Positions 22,764 to 32,260 of a stretch of DNA of 64,000 bases are shown piece by piece. Position numbers and translations under genes: made by a program. A model generated the notes under the pieces. The model ran no database searches and was not told the origin of the DNA. It was given only the letters and a program-made list of their open reading frames with translations. Numbering within the stretch: the first letter of the stretch is position 1; every line of letters begins with the position of its first letter. The DNA lies in assembly GCA_001599975.1 (NCBI GenBank), contig BCIO01000001.1, forward strand, positions 3,138,293-3,202,292. The letters are read 5' to 3'. Source of the stretch: Cystobasidiopsis lactophilus (taxonomy: Eukaryota; Basidiomycota; Agaricostilbomycetes; Agaricostilbales; Chionosphaeraceae).

Positions 22764-24740
22764 TCAAGCGGCTATCCTAGCGGCGGCCGAGGGCGAGAAG
22801 GTGAGCGTGGACTCCTCCAAGAATGCCGGGACGGGAATAGCGCAAGGAGAGAGCTTGGTCTTGATCGTGGTGTCCGTCTGGGGCAAGAGCGGGTGACCGA
22901 AGTAGTTGGCGCTCTCGGAAGGCGGGCGCTTGTTGGCGACGGACCGCAGTTCCGGGGTTGACCGGCCGCGCTTCAAGGGCTTCTTGGCCATCTGTCGTGT
23001 TCGTCACAGTCAGCATGAGCATATCGAGCTATTAGGAGAGGAGAACTGACCAGCATGGGGGTGAAAGAGAAAGGTTGAACGCCACCCTTGGCCGCTGGTG
23101 AGGCCTGCTCGTGAGAGGACTTGAGGAAAGCCAAATGATCGGTCTGCGGAGTCGTAGTAGCCCAATCGTCCGCGGTGGCCACCTGAACCTGCTCGGCTTC
23201 TCCTCCACTATCCAACCTGAGCCCCTCGCCTCGCTGCGCCGCGGCCGCAGACCAGAAGTCGAGCTTGGAGTTGAGCTCCTCCTGGTGTTGCTGCAAGCTG
23301 TCGGCGGGGTGGCGCGGCCGGACTTCTTCGATGCCCTCGCTGTCGCACGCGTTGGACGAGGGCAAGAAGGACGAAGGGGAGTCTTGGAGATGGTCTTTGG
23401 GCGTAGCGATGCCTTGGGAGGACGAGGCGAAGGAGGCTTCGAACCAGGACAGGTTCTGCGATCCCGAGGGTGACAGGGTGGGGACGGAGGAGGAGCGCGA
23501 CGGAGCGTCCGCGTCCACTCGGAGGGAAGTCCGGCCCCTCTCCTCGGTTTCAGCAGCAGCAGAGGGAGGAGTGGCGGGGAGGTCTTTGGTGCTGAAGAAG
23601 GAGGCTTGGGCAAAGGCCTTTTCGATGGACGCAAAGGCGGAGAAGGACGAGGGGCTGGGCGGTAAAGTCGGCGTGGATGGCTTCGCTCTGCTGTTGCTCC
23701 TGAGCAAGCCGGGCGAGAAAGCTGGGGAGGATAAGGACCTCAACAGGCCCGGCGATGACGCGCCTTGGGGCGAGGTTGGGGAAAGTCGCGGGTCGGTGGC
23801 TAACAACAGCCCGCCATTGGTGGCGGTGATCATCGAAGGCGAGGGCGAAGGCAAGGGAGGGGCGACTTCTTTCTTGGCCTTCTTGAACACGGAAGAGAGC
23901 TTGTTCGAGAGCGATTGCCTCCTCGGCCTTCCTCCACCCTGAGCACCATCCTTCCCACCAACCTGCTGCTCTTCACCCGTGGCCGGAACAAAGGTGTTAT
24001 TGGTTTCGAACGACTTTTGCTTGGTGACTCCCGCCGTGCCCGCGCGGGATTGGGACTTTGACCGGAGCCTGAACGAGTTGAAGACGGACGACTTGCGCCC
24101 GCGCTGCTCGGGCGTCACGTCCTTGCCATTCTCCTTGTTCTCCACCGCGGCCGCCGTGGGCGACTCTGCGGACTGGGGTGGGAACGGGGCCGAGTTGGTG
24201 GTGATGGCCAAAGGCGAAGTGGCCGCGGGGGAGTAGCCCAAAGCCAAGGCGTCCGGGGTCGGGAAGCGCGGCATCGAGTCGGGCTGCAAGACCAAAGGCG
24301 GGCATTCCGGGGTGGACCTGAGGCCGGCGGCGGTCGAAGGCGAAACTTTGGCTTGGGCCAAGTGCAAGGCCAAAGGCGGGGACTGCTGGGGCGCCTGGGT
24401 CGTCGGCACAACTTGTTGGTCTGGCGAAGCGTCTAGGGAAGGGGGCGAGTTGAAGCCAAGACCAAAGGCCGGGCTGCGGTCCAGGGGCGGCAAGAAGGGC
24501 CCTCCATTGGCGCCGCGTTGGTTGTTGAACGGCTGGAACGGGGACGCCAGCAGCTGTTCGGACACACGCATATTGAGCCCTGTAACAACGTGTGGAAGGG
24601 CAAGAGCGGACCTGGGGCGGGACACCTTGGAAGTAAGACGAGTCGGGCGAATCAAAGGCATCGGGAGTGCCCCCAGCCTGGCTGGAGGACGCGTTCCTGC
24701 CTCTTGCCTTGGAGACCAGCTGGGCAGGCGAGGAGAGCAT
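22764..24740 (-). CDS. Large intrinsically disordered protein of unknown function
   Basis: Three exons give about 620 residues. The start at 24740 (MLSSPAQLVSKARGRNASSS) is joined by an intron of about 45 bases to a long exon. A final intron (GTCAGT...GACAG, about 22990-23050) leads to the last exon, which begins MAKKPLKRGRSTPELRS and ends at 22764. Composition is dominated by Ser, Pro, Ala and Thr with short repeated motifs such as SPGLLRS, SPPL and basic patches (RKSSVFNSFRLRSKSQSR, RPRRQSLSNKLSSVFKKAKK). These look like phosphorylation and 14-3-3 or membrane-binding sites. I see no folded domain, signal peptide or membrane segment. A role in signalling or the cytoskeleton is possible but not shown. 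Confidence 0.7.
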
Positions 24741-25046
24741 TGTCCGACGTGTTTGATGTTTCGACCAGCGAGCGAGGTGAGTGCAGAGGGCAAATATATT
24801 TCGAGAAGAAGCGCGTTGTTGTAAAGGAGCGTGAGGGGTCCAAAAGGGCTGGGAACTGAGCTGGTAGGTGTTTAAAGGAGTGTAAGTGAAGTTGGAAGGA
24901 TGCAAAACACGGTCAAGATGGGAATCGATTTGGAGGCGGCGGAGCAACGTTGGCGGTGGGCGTCCAAACCGGCTGCGTGGCTGCGTGGCATTTGCTTAGC
25001 TTAGTGGTCGCTCTTGGCTCTTGTCGCTCTTAAACACACTTCAACT
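24741..25046. promoter_or_regulatory. Shared divergent promoter region, disordered-protein gene and OST4
   Basis: 306 bases separate the two start codons. I see no further reading frame of merit and no consensus TATA box. CT-rich pieces lie just upstream of OST4 (CTCTTGGCTCTTGTCGCTCTT at about 25010-25031), which is common before fungal transcription starts. Confidence 0.45.
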
Positions 25047-25231
25047 ATGATCTCGTGCGTGTCTGCGGCCCTCTGTCTGTCCAAGGACTAACTAAAAGCG
25101 AGGGCAGAGACACGACCCTGTCGGCCATCGCTTCTGGCTTTGGCATCCTCGCCGTCCTGCTCATCGTCGTCTACACCGTCGTCGAAGCCAATGGGCCAGC
25201 TGCTGTGCCCGCCCTCGCCAAATCCAAATGA
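25047..25231 (+). CDS. OST4: Oligosaccharyltransferase subunit OST4
   Basis: This tiny ER membrane protein links Stt3 with the Ost3/Ost6 subunit in the N-glycosylating oligosaccharyltransferase. Exon 1 is only 8 coding bases (ATG ATC TC, 25047-25054). A 53-base intron follows (GTGCGT, branch GACTAACTA, end GGCAG) and exon 2 runs 25108-25231. The 43-residue product begins MISDTTLSAIASGFGILAVL, then LIVVYTVVEANG, the classical OST4 pattern of MI(S/T)D followed by one transmembrane helix. Length is close to known OST4 proteins (about 35-45). The tail AAVPALAKSK is slightly longer than yeast's. Confidence 0.93.
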
Positions 25232-27653
25232 TGGCCCTGGGCTTGCGGTCTGAATGGAAGTGAGGTGTCGAACTAGCTGTATGTTGCAAATGGAAATGGT
25301 GTGTGGCTCTCTCGTCCTTCTGCACATTGGATATATTTGTGCTCATTTCTCCAGATGCCTGCACACAGAGCTTCAAGTCAAAGGGAGAGACCAAACCCAA
25401 GCCCGTCCGCTGTTCCACCCGCTCTGGCTCGCTCTCCACCCGTCCGCGCCTCGTCTGTCGCCCTGGAGATCTGCTCGACGCCTCAAAGGGCGTGTTTTAT
25501 TGATTGCATCCACCAGGCAAGGCAGAAGGGGAGGCACGTTGACCGGCTCTGGAGAGTTGGACCGTGTTGCGTTGGCATTGGCAGCGGACCAGGTAAAGGC
25601 GCGGTGGAGAGTACTCTCAGAGTCTGCGGCGGATGCAAGAGATGCGTGAGACTACATGGGATCAAGGTGGCCAGGGGATTGCGAGTAAGGGAAGAACTGT
25701 CCGTGTGCCGGTGGAGATGGGCTTCTGCGCAGGGAGCGCTTTGGAGGTGTTTGAATGCTATGACCAGGATGCATTTCAACGACTTTGCACATGAGATACG
25801 TCCGACGGCCAACCACCTGCGGGTTGACGCAGCGCGGAGTCGCTGGCTCGGGCAAGTCGATGATGCTCTTGCCCAGTCGGTCTTTGAGGCTTATACTTGA
25901 CTAGCATTCGCTCTCTAGCTTCCTTTCAGACTCTATGATGAGTGCCACTCCCTGTGACTTGCACCACCCTGCGCGCCCTTTGCCACTTCAAAAATTCATG
26001 CGTGCTCTGAATCCTTCAGCTCCATCAGGTGGCTTCCTGGCTTCTTATCTCGATGTGCCTCTCGATATCGCGTTTTGTTAATTCTGGGGGCCCGTGGATG
26101 CGGTTTACTCCTCTTGAACCTGCATGCGAGCATTTGGCACCGGATTTGCTTTGGAGGCCCGGCGGGCAGCTCTGAACGGCTTCGAGCAGTCCGGAACGGT
26201 TGTGACGGCGCTTTCCAGACTTTTATGCATGCCGGTTCGACTACGGAATGGTGCGTCGTGCCTGCGGCCGCGCTCCGAAAGCGTTCAAGGCATAACGAAA
26301 CCGCTAGGGGGGTGAGCCTAATCTTCGGGAAGGCGGTCGCTCGCTGACACTATGGGATTATATTTCTCGATAGCATTGAAACGGTGTTGGCGGTGGGATA
26401 GCCGATTCGACTTCAAAAGAAACGAGATGGGCGCGTGAGCGTTTCTTCGCCCTCGGCGACTCGGCCGCACAACTGACTTGCAGCTAGCGAATCTGATACA
26501 AACAGATACTTTATTCGGTGTTCTTGGCCTTATTCGCTCACTCGGTGGGGTGAACCTTGGTTTGAGGCGCCGTGACCTCTTCACCTCCGCCAAGCTCGAC
26601 GACGCCCCCGACTATATACCAGATGTCGACCTTAGCACAACCCATCAAATGCTCAGCATTATCGGAGCTCTTATTTACACGATGCTGGTCAGCCTCGCGT
26701 CTCATGTTCGACTTTCATATCGCTGAACTCGGTGGCCTCGAATTTTGTGCTTGATACTCCGACGAAGGGGCAAGGCTGCGATAGCCCCTGCTGGTCCTTT
26801 CGCCCCATATTCTACCTCGTCCGCCGTGGTGACGCCGCTAAAATCATGCCGGATGTCTTTATTTGGAGGAACTCGGGCTGCCTTCGATGGTGATGACGGT
26901 AGTGTGGCAAAACGTCACTTTATTCTCTGGGTTCAGGGTAGCTTGGCGATTCTGGATAGTCTTAATTGTATCATGTAGAGAAGGTCATTATTGCCCGTCC
27001 GCCGTCTCTCATGTGCGCCCTTGCCTGGCATGGGGCAAGAGTCAGGGAGGCGTGACGTGCTATTTGTGTGTGAGCTCGGAGTCGATTCTGTCATCAGTGC
27101 GAAGTCTTTGAGTGGCTTCTGTGTGGATTAAGCTGCGCGGAGTTGTGGTTCAGCCAACCGGAGTCGAGCCGATGACTTTGGTGGCGTTGCCTTGCGCCTC
27201 TCGCTGCTGCCTCCAATGCTTCCGTGTGGCCTCGTTCGATTATGGTGCCTGATCTGCTGACGTGGTTTGAGTCGGGACTGATCCGTTGGCTGCTAGCGCT
27301 CAACTTTGGATCGGAAAACAGGGGGTCGAATTTGAACGGCTGGACTTTGGCGACGATTTGCTCTCCTTCGTCGTCTTCTCCTTGCCTCTCGCCCACATTT
27401 ATATGATGCCACAGTCGTATTATGTGCATCTATCCGGTCCAGGAGCTCTCTTTGACCAACGAAACTTTAAATTATTTGCCACCGACCGAGGCGGGAGTCA
27501 ACGGCTTCTGCCTTGGTCTGCGTGCCTAGCTCAATTCTCTTGCTTCGGTTCTTCCATCTGCTCTGCACACTTTCAGTCCTTTGAGCAAACCCCATCGCAC
27601 AAAGCCTTCCTGGCTTCGCCTCCCATTATTCTAGCAACTCTCGCTCAACAAAA
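25232..27653. other. 2.4-kb stretch with no convincing gene
   Basis: This is the largest gene-poor interval in the window. Open frames exist: plus 25355-25900 is the longest, starting MPAHRASSQRERPNPS right after a CTCCAG that could be a 3' splice site. Minus 26318-26593 and minus 27094-27429 (with a KVQPFKFDPLFSDP segment) are others. None shows recognisable motifs or a consistent exon chain. Sequence between about 26300 and 27700 seems more AT-rich and less codon-like than flanking genes. I looked for tRNA A/B boxes and for U1, U2, U4, U5 and U6 snRNA hallmark segments and found none. It may hold an unannotated ncRNA, long UTRs, or a decayed gene. Confidence 0.4.
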
Positions 27654-28262
27654 ATGGAGGTTTTGTCTCCTTTGTACATCCCTCACCCGCACACATTTCG
27701 TTTCGTAAGCCACCTTCTGTTAATAGGTCTGTTATTGGACTCCTCTTACGCCGAGATGATATAGGAGACAGTGCCAGGCTGTGGACGGCCATCCTACCTA
27801 GACTGGCAACGCTTTCTTGACCAAGAAGTCGCCAGAAACGTCGGCATAGTCAAAGTCTCACCAGTTTTGCCACACTCGAGCACAGATGCTCCCGCTTCAA
27901 CGCTTCCGCTGACCTCCCCTCACGAGACGCCACCCACTATCCCGGAGGGGCTTCTTGAGTGCGATGGCCAGAACGAGGCCCCGGCTTTGGGATTCGTCAA
28001 AAGATCGGTGAGTTGGCATCTGTTCTGCTATCCTGCTGCCAACACGAGTGAGCTGAAGCCTAAGCAGTGGGGCGCGTTGGATGCGAACGAGAAGGTGGCC
28101 GTCGAGGCGCTGCTGGCCATGACGAGAGTGAGTCTGATTCCCGTTTCTACTGGCCAACACCACTCTCTAAGCGGCTTGTTGCCTTAGGACCCGCGTGCTG
28201 AAGTGTCGGCTGAGAGCCTGGGTCCTCGCGGGCTCAAGCGCAAGCGGGCGGAGGACGAGTAG
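27654..28262 (+). CDS. Small uncharacterised protein with a weak JmjN-like segment
   Basis: Four exons yield about 135 residues. The start at 27654 gives MEVLSPLYIPHPHTFRF; an intron joins it to TVPGCGRPSYLDWQRFLDQE, then VARNVGIVKVSPV, a Pro/Ser/Thr-rich linker, ALDANEKVAVEALLAMTR, and a basic end RGLKRKRAEDE with stop 28262. The part PSYLDWQRFL...GIVKVSPV is similar in spacing to a JmjN domain (x-Y-I-x...YGIxKIxPP), but no JmjC domain follows, so this is only a resemblance. The basic KRKR end suggests a nuclear protein. Introns at about 27714 (GTAAGC), 28010 (GTGAGT) and 28130 (GTGAGT) are canonical. It is convergent with IWR1. Confidence 0.6.
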
Positions 28263-28596
28263 GAGGTCTTCCAACCGACCGTCCAGCCAGCCAAGTGTAC
28301 ACGGAACGTCTTTCGTAATGGCATTATTCAGGAGTCTCGTACTTCTCGCGTATTCAGGTATTCAAATGGGGTTGATCAATTGTCTTGTTTCGCATCGCAC
28401 TTTGCAGTCTGCTTCTCGATGTAATGTACACAACCCACACTCGAAAAGAAGAGCTGGCTAGTGCCAAGACGCACTGCGCTGCTCTTCCCAAGCTCGGCCT
28501 CGCCACCCACTCCCCAGGCCACCTCCAAAGTCTGCCGTTCGAACTCCTTTTCCATTCGAAGAGCACAGTGACATGAAAGAGACGGTGGGAGAGCGG
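28263..28596. other. Convergent 3' intergenic stretch
   Basis: 334 bases between the stops of the small nuclear-like protein and IWR1. Short frames only; nothing recognisable. It should contain the two polyadenylation regions. Confidence 0.4.
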
Positions 28597-29512
28597 TCAA
28601 TCCGAGTCGCTGTAGTCTGGCCCTGTATCACTCTGTTCTTCCTCCTCTGAGTCCGTTTCGCCCTCCGGGTAGTCGTTGCGGTAATAGTCTTCGTCATTCG
28701 AATTCTCGTCCGCTTCATCGTGCACTTCGTCTGAGTCTGGGTCGTCCGCTGGATTAGCCAACAGGTCGTTGGCATCGATGCCCGTGCTAAATCAAAGGCT
28801 TCAGCCTTCAACGCGGGAACCCCGGGAGATAGACTCACAGCTCGGCCATCCTTTGGAAGTGCTGAGAGGATGATGTGGATGCAGCAGCAGCCGAATAGTA
28901 GTACACGTCGTACACGAACTCGTCTTCAAGGCCAGCTCGGGCTGGTGGCACTGGCGGCGGTTGCGGCCGCTGAACAGAAGCAAAGATGGGCGCAGAAGCC
29001 AGGCTCTCGGATTGTTGTACTGTGCAGCCGTTTCAGAGGACGACTGAAGGCACAGAGAAATGGCCAGATCACGAACACGACAAATACTCCTTGAGCATGG
29101 GGACGAATTGATCCATCTCCGGGTCCGCCAGCTCTGGCTCCTCCTCTCTCTCCACATCAAATATCCGCACATCCGCTGCTGGCGGCAAATCCTGCGGCTG
29201 CTGCCCTTGCCACCCTTGATGGCCATGAACAACTCGATACCGCTGGCCAGTGTAGGCCGGCGCTGTTGCTGCCTCGCTCGCGGGCTCCTGTTGCTCTGAT
29301 GCCGGAGCAGAAGACAGCTCTTGCAAGCGTGAGTGCAGATCGGACTGCTCGAACGCATAGTCGGCTGGTACCGTTTCTGCGAATCGAAAGACGGCAGGCT
29401 GTTGCTGGAGGGTTGCTGCCCTGGCTCGCTTGCTGATGGGGAGCACAAGCGCATCTGGTGACGCTTGTGCGCCCCGCTTGCGCTTGACGCGAAGGATGGA
29501 CACGTTGTCCAT
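28597..29512 (-). CDS. IWR1: RNA polymerase II nuclear import factor Iwr1
   Basis: Iwr1 binds the assembled RNA polymerase II and carries it into the nucleus. The start MDNVSILRVKRKRGAQASPD contains the bipartite-like basic import signal at the very N-terminus, as in known Iwr1. A disordered middle follows, then MDQFVPMLKEYLS. One or two introns (about 29090-28940) join this to DEFVYDVYYYSAAAAS, the core Iwr1 motif (x-Y-V-Y-D-x-Y). The C-terminal acidic part has IDANDLLANPADDPDSDEVH, then DEDYYRNDYPEGETDSEEEE, the second Iwr1 hallmark, ending at 28597. Length is about 250-270 residues. Exact joins around 29090-28940 are uncertain because several AG sites keep different frames. Confidence 0.9.
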
Positions 29513-30645
29513 GGCTAAGAGCGGACGAGCGAGGCCAACAAAGTCGTCACCAGCTGGCACCTGCTACCTTGCTGCGCCTCATCAAACTTGGGAAGCACCA
29601 AATTCATTGCAAATGATTGAAGGACTACTATTGATTGGAGACTAGGTGTCCCCGGACTATTCACTCTGCTCGGGAGAACATGGACGCTGAAAGCCTGTGA
29701 CATCCCAAGATTCCAACGAGGAGCTTCCTCGGCTCTGATGCCTAAAAGCCCCAAGAAGTGTGAACGTCGCACTGCAGAGCCTTTGTGCGCATGGGCGAAG
29801 AGTCTCTCCACCCCGGTGGCAAAAGCCGCTACTCGTTTGATTCGAAAGCTTCAAAAAATCGAGTCCATCGCTGCGCGAGCTGCTTGCAACGGTAGGTGGA
29901 CAACCTTCACGCAGTACGAGTGCATATGTAATGCAGAGTTTCTGTTGGGAAAGTCACTGGGCATGAAAGGCTTGAAATAGGCAAGAATGACAGGAAACCC
30001 GGAGCCATTCGGTCCGTTTGCCTTGGGCAGTCACAATCAACACGCAATACTTTCCATTAGAGAGTTGACGGGCAATGCAAGGCACAGAGAAGTCATCGCA
30101 ATAATCATCCCGGTCGAGGAAGGCAGTTTTGTCAGGTCGGGACATCGCCAAGCGGCCCGTTCTTGACACAAATGGCGGATGATACGGCTGTCGTAGTTCT
30201 TTTGGCCACTTGTTATGACACAGCGTCCAGGCGGGAGGTTTGTCAAGCGCCCTTCTCGTTGATCCATGTTGGTGATCAAAAACGCTGCCGGCACTGCTGC
30301 ACTCTCGGGCAACGCAAGCTCTGCTCTTCAGCCAATCGTCTGTTCCAGGAACTTCTCTGCCATGCATCGCCCATAGCTCCAATCGGCTCCTCGAGAAGGA
30401 CAAGTCGACGAAGCGCTCCAACGTCACCTCAATGAACCTAGGCCGGGTTGGCCGCTTGTTCAATCGCCTCTGTCTGCGATGTCTGCTCTGCTGCTTGTTC
30501 ACATGCTTGTTGTTGCCGGCCCCAAATCAGGATTGGCGGACGACTTGAGCTCAACAAAGATTGCCGGCCCTGCACCATGAAAGCCGGCGGCATGTTGCAC
30601 GCTCAGAGCCCGCACTCACCTCTGCTCTCCGTAGTCTATACAACC
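29513..30645. other. 1.1-kb stretch with unresolved coding on either strand
   Basis: On the minus strand an open frame covers 30502-29954. From internal ATGs it encodes MHGREVPGTDDWLKSRACVA and later MSRPDKTAFLDRDDYCDDFS, then QLSNGKYCVLIVTAQGKR. It looks protein-like but I recognise no family, and no start with a clear 5' context is seen. On the plus strand, 29738-29980 has a spliceable short frame (MPKSPKKCERRTAEPLCAWA, intron at about 29892-29937). The plus-strand stretch NPEPFGPFALGSHNQHAIL is antisense to the minus frame. I cannot decide between these; at most one is likely real. The region also holds the promoters of IWR1 and the downstream kinase. Confidence 0.35.
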
Positions 30646-32159
30646 ATGCTCAGGCCGACAGCGGATTCTAATCTTATTCGAACCCTCTTTGCCGAGGAGG
30701 CGGCCAATCCTCCAATGCCCAGGACTGCGGAAGACTTGCCCTTCACCTACGAAACAATCACCGCCGAATGGTTGACCGCTGCACTCGGTAAAGCGAACCC
30801 GGCCTCCAAAGTGACTTCTTTCCAACTGGGGCCGCCCGATGAAGGCACGTCGAACAGGCGTCACATTCACAGCATTGTTTGGTCTCCAAGCCATCCAGGG
30901 TTGCCAGCAGCTTGCTTTTGTAAAGCCACTCATGTAAGCCATTCTCTCTTTGTCGTCTTGATCCTGCGCTGTGGTTGTATTGAAACACGAGTGGGGGTGT
31001 ATGGCAGGATTTACGCAATCGCCTCACCCTGGGCAACTCTGGCTCAATCTACTCAGAGACCAACTTTTATAACATCATGCGGCCTCAGCTGGCCATTGAG
31101 GCCCCGGTAGCCCTCTACGCCAACTTTGATCCGCGGTCGTTCAATTCGATCATCATCTTGGAGGACTTGTCGGACACCGGTCAGTTCTTTGACGCCACTT
31201 ATGTTTTGACATCCCGCTAAATTCCTGTGCAGTCACCTTTTGCAAAGCCTGGACGCCAATGAGCGAGGCCAGCTTCCAAAGCCAGTTGAAAATTTTGGCT
31301 CGGTTGCATGGTCGTTACTACGAGAAACGAGACGAGCTGGTGGACAGCCTGATCACCATGCGCAAGAAGGTCCTGCAAATGGTGGAAAACCTCAGCATCC
31401 AAAGCGCCTGTGCAAATGGTCTGCGCGCCTCCAAGGACTTTTGCCCGCCGCGGCTGTACGAGCGCCAAGGGGAGGTGTGGGCTTGCACATTGAAGGCCAA
31501 CGACCTGAACGAGCAAGCTCCACGTGTCCTGGCTCACGGCGACGTCTGTACCTGTCTGAACGATTGAGGTCCTTCGTCTGAACCTCGGTGCAGGTCCATC
31601 TCGGCAATTGGTACAAGAAAGCGGACGGATCCATGGGGCTGACGGATTTCCAGTCCCTTCATCAAGGTATACACAAACTTTTCCCATGCTGTAATTGCCG
31701 TGTTGACTGGGAATCGAATTCTACGCAGGTCATTGGGCCCGCGATGTTGCCTGTCAGCTATTATCTTTGGGCTGCGATTCGGCAGCCTCGCAGGCTAACT
31801 AATCTCTATCTTTCATCAGACTGCATAGGAACGGCGGTGACGATTGAAGACAGACGCAAATGGGAGAAGGAGGCCGTTCGAGTTTACTTGAAGGAATTGG
31901 CGGATTTTGGCGGACCCAAGGTTTCTGAAGAGGACGCCTGGCTTCAAATTCGACAGCAAGTGTTTGGCGGACTTTGCTGGTGGACATTGACTCTGACGCC
32001 GTCTGCCCAAATGCCTGATGTTGGTTGTTCGCCGTTGTCACACGCATTCAAACTCTGACATTGGCTGGCCAGATGCAACCTGAAGATGTCACCATAGAGA
32101 ACCTCAAGCGCCTCACAGCATTCGTCGACGACATCGACGCTCTGGACGCCTTCGAATAA
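30646..32159 (+). CDS. Kinase-like protein of the APH/CHK (ecdysteroid-kinase-like) fold
   Basis: This family includes aminoglycoside-phosphotransferase-fold small-molecule kinases; the substrate is unknown. The frame starts MLRPTADSNLIRTLFAEEAA and includes LPFTYETITAEWLTAALG, ETNFYNIMRPQL, FNSIIILEDLSD (hinge-like region) and AHGDVHLGNWYKKADGSMG. The last is the catalytic loop (HGDxHxGN), with Asp and Asn present. Next are LTDFQSLHQGHWARDVAY (the DFQ metal-binding motif) and TIEDRRKWEKEAV. The end is LTLTPSAQMPDMQPEDVTIE, then DDIDALDAFE with stop 32159. About seven canonical introns. Length is around 390 residues, normal for the family. Homologues are common in basidiomycetes and often annotated as hypothetical. 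Confidence 0.82.
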
Positions 32160-32260
32160 ATGCCAAAACCGCAAGCTAACCCATAAGATCCATTTCGTGC
32201 ATGGATGAAACATTGCATGCTATGCTATACGGTACATCTACTAAACCCACCGACGGAGAG

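Noticed and set aside
23265-23942. 225-codon plus-strand frame opposite the disordered protein
   Set aside because: Mirror image of a Ser/Pro-rich coding exon; the minus frame has a sensible start, introns and end.
27120-27190. Possible tRNA T-arm (ATCGG-CTCGACT-CCGGT on the minus strand)
   Set aside because: No matching acceptor stem, D-arm or anticodon arm at the right distance.
31560-31830. A further GC-AG intron in the kinase gene after DVACQLLSL
   Set aside because: A GT site (GTCAGC) a few codons earlier gives DVAYCIGTAV, which fits the family better.
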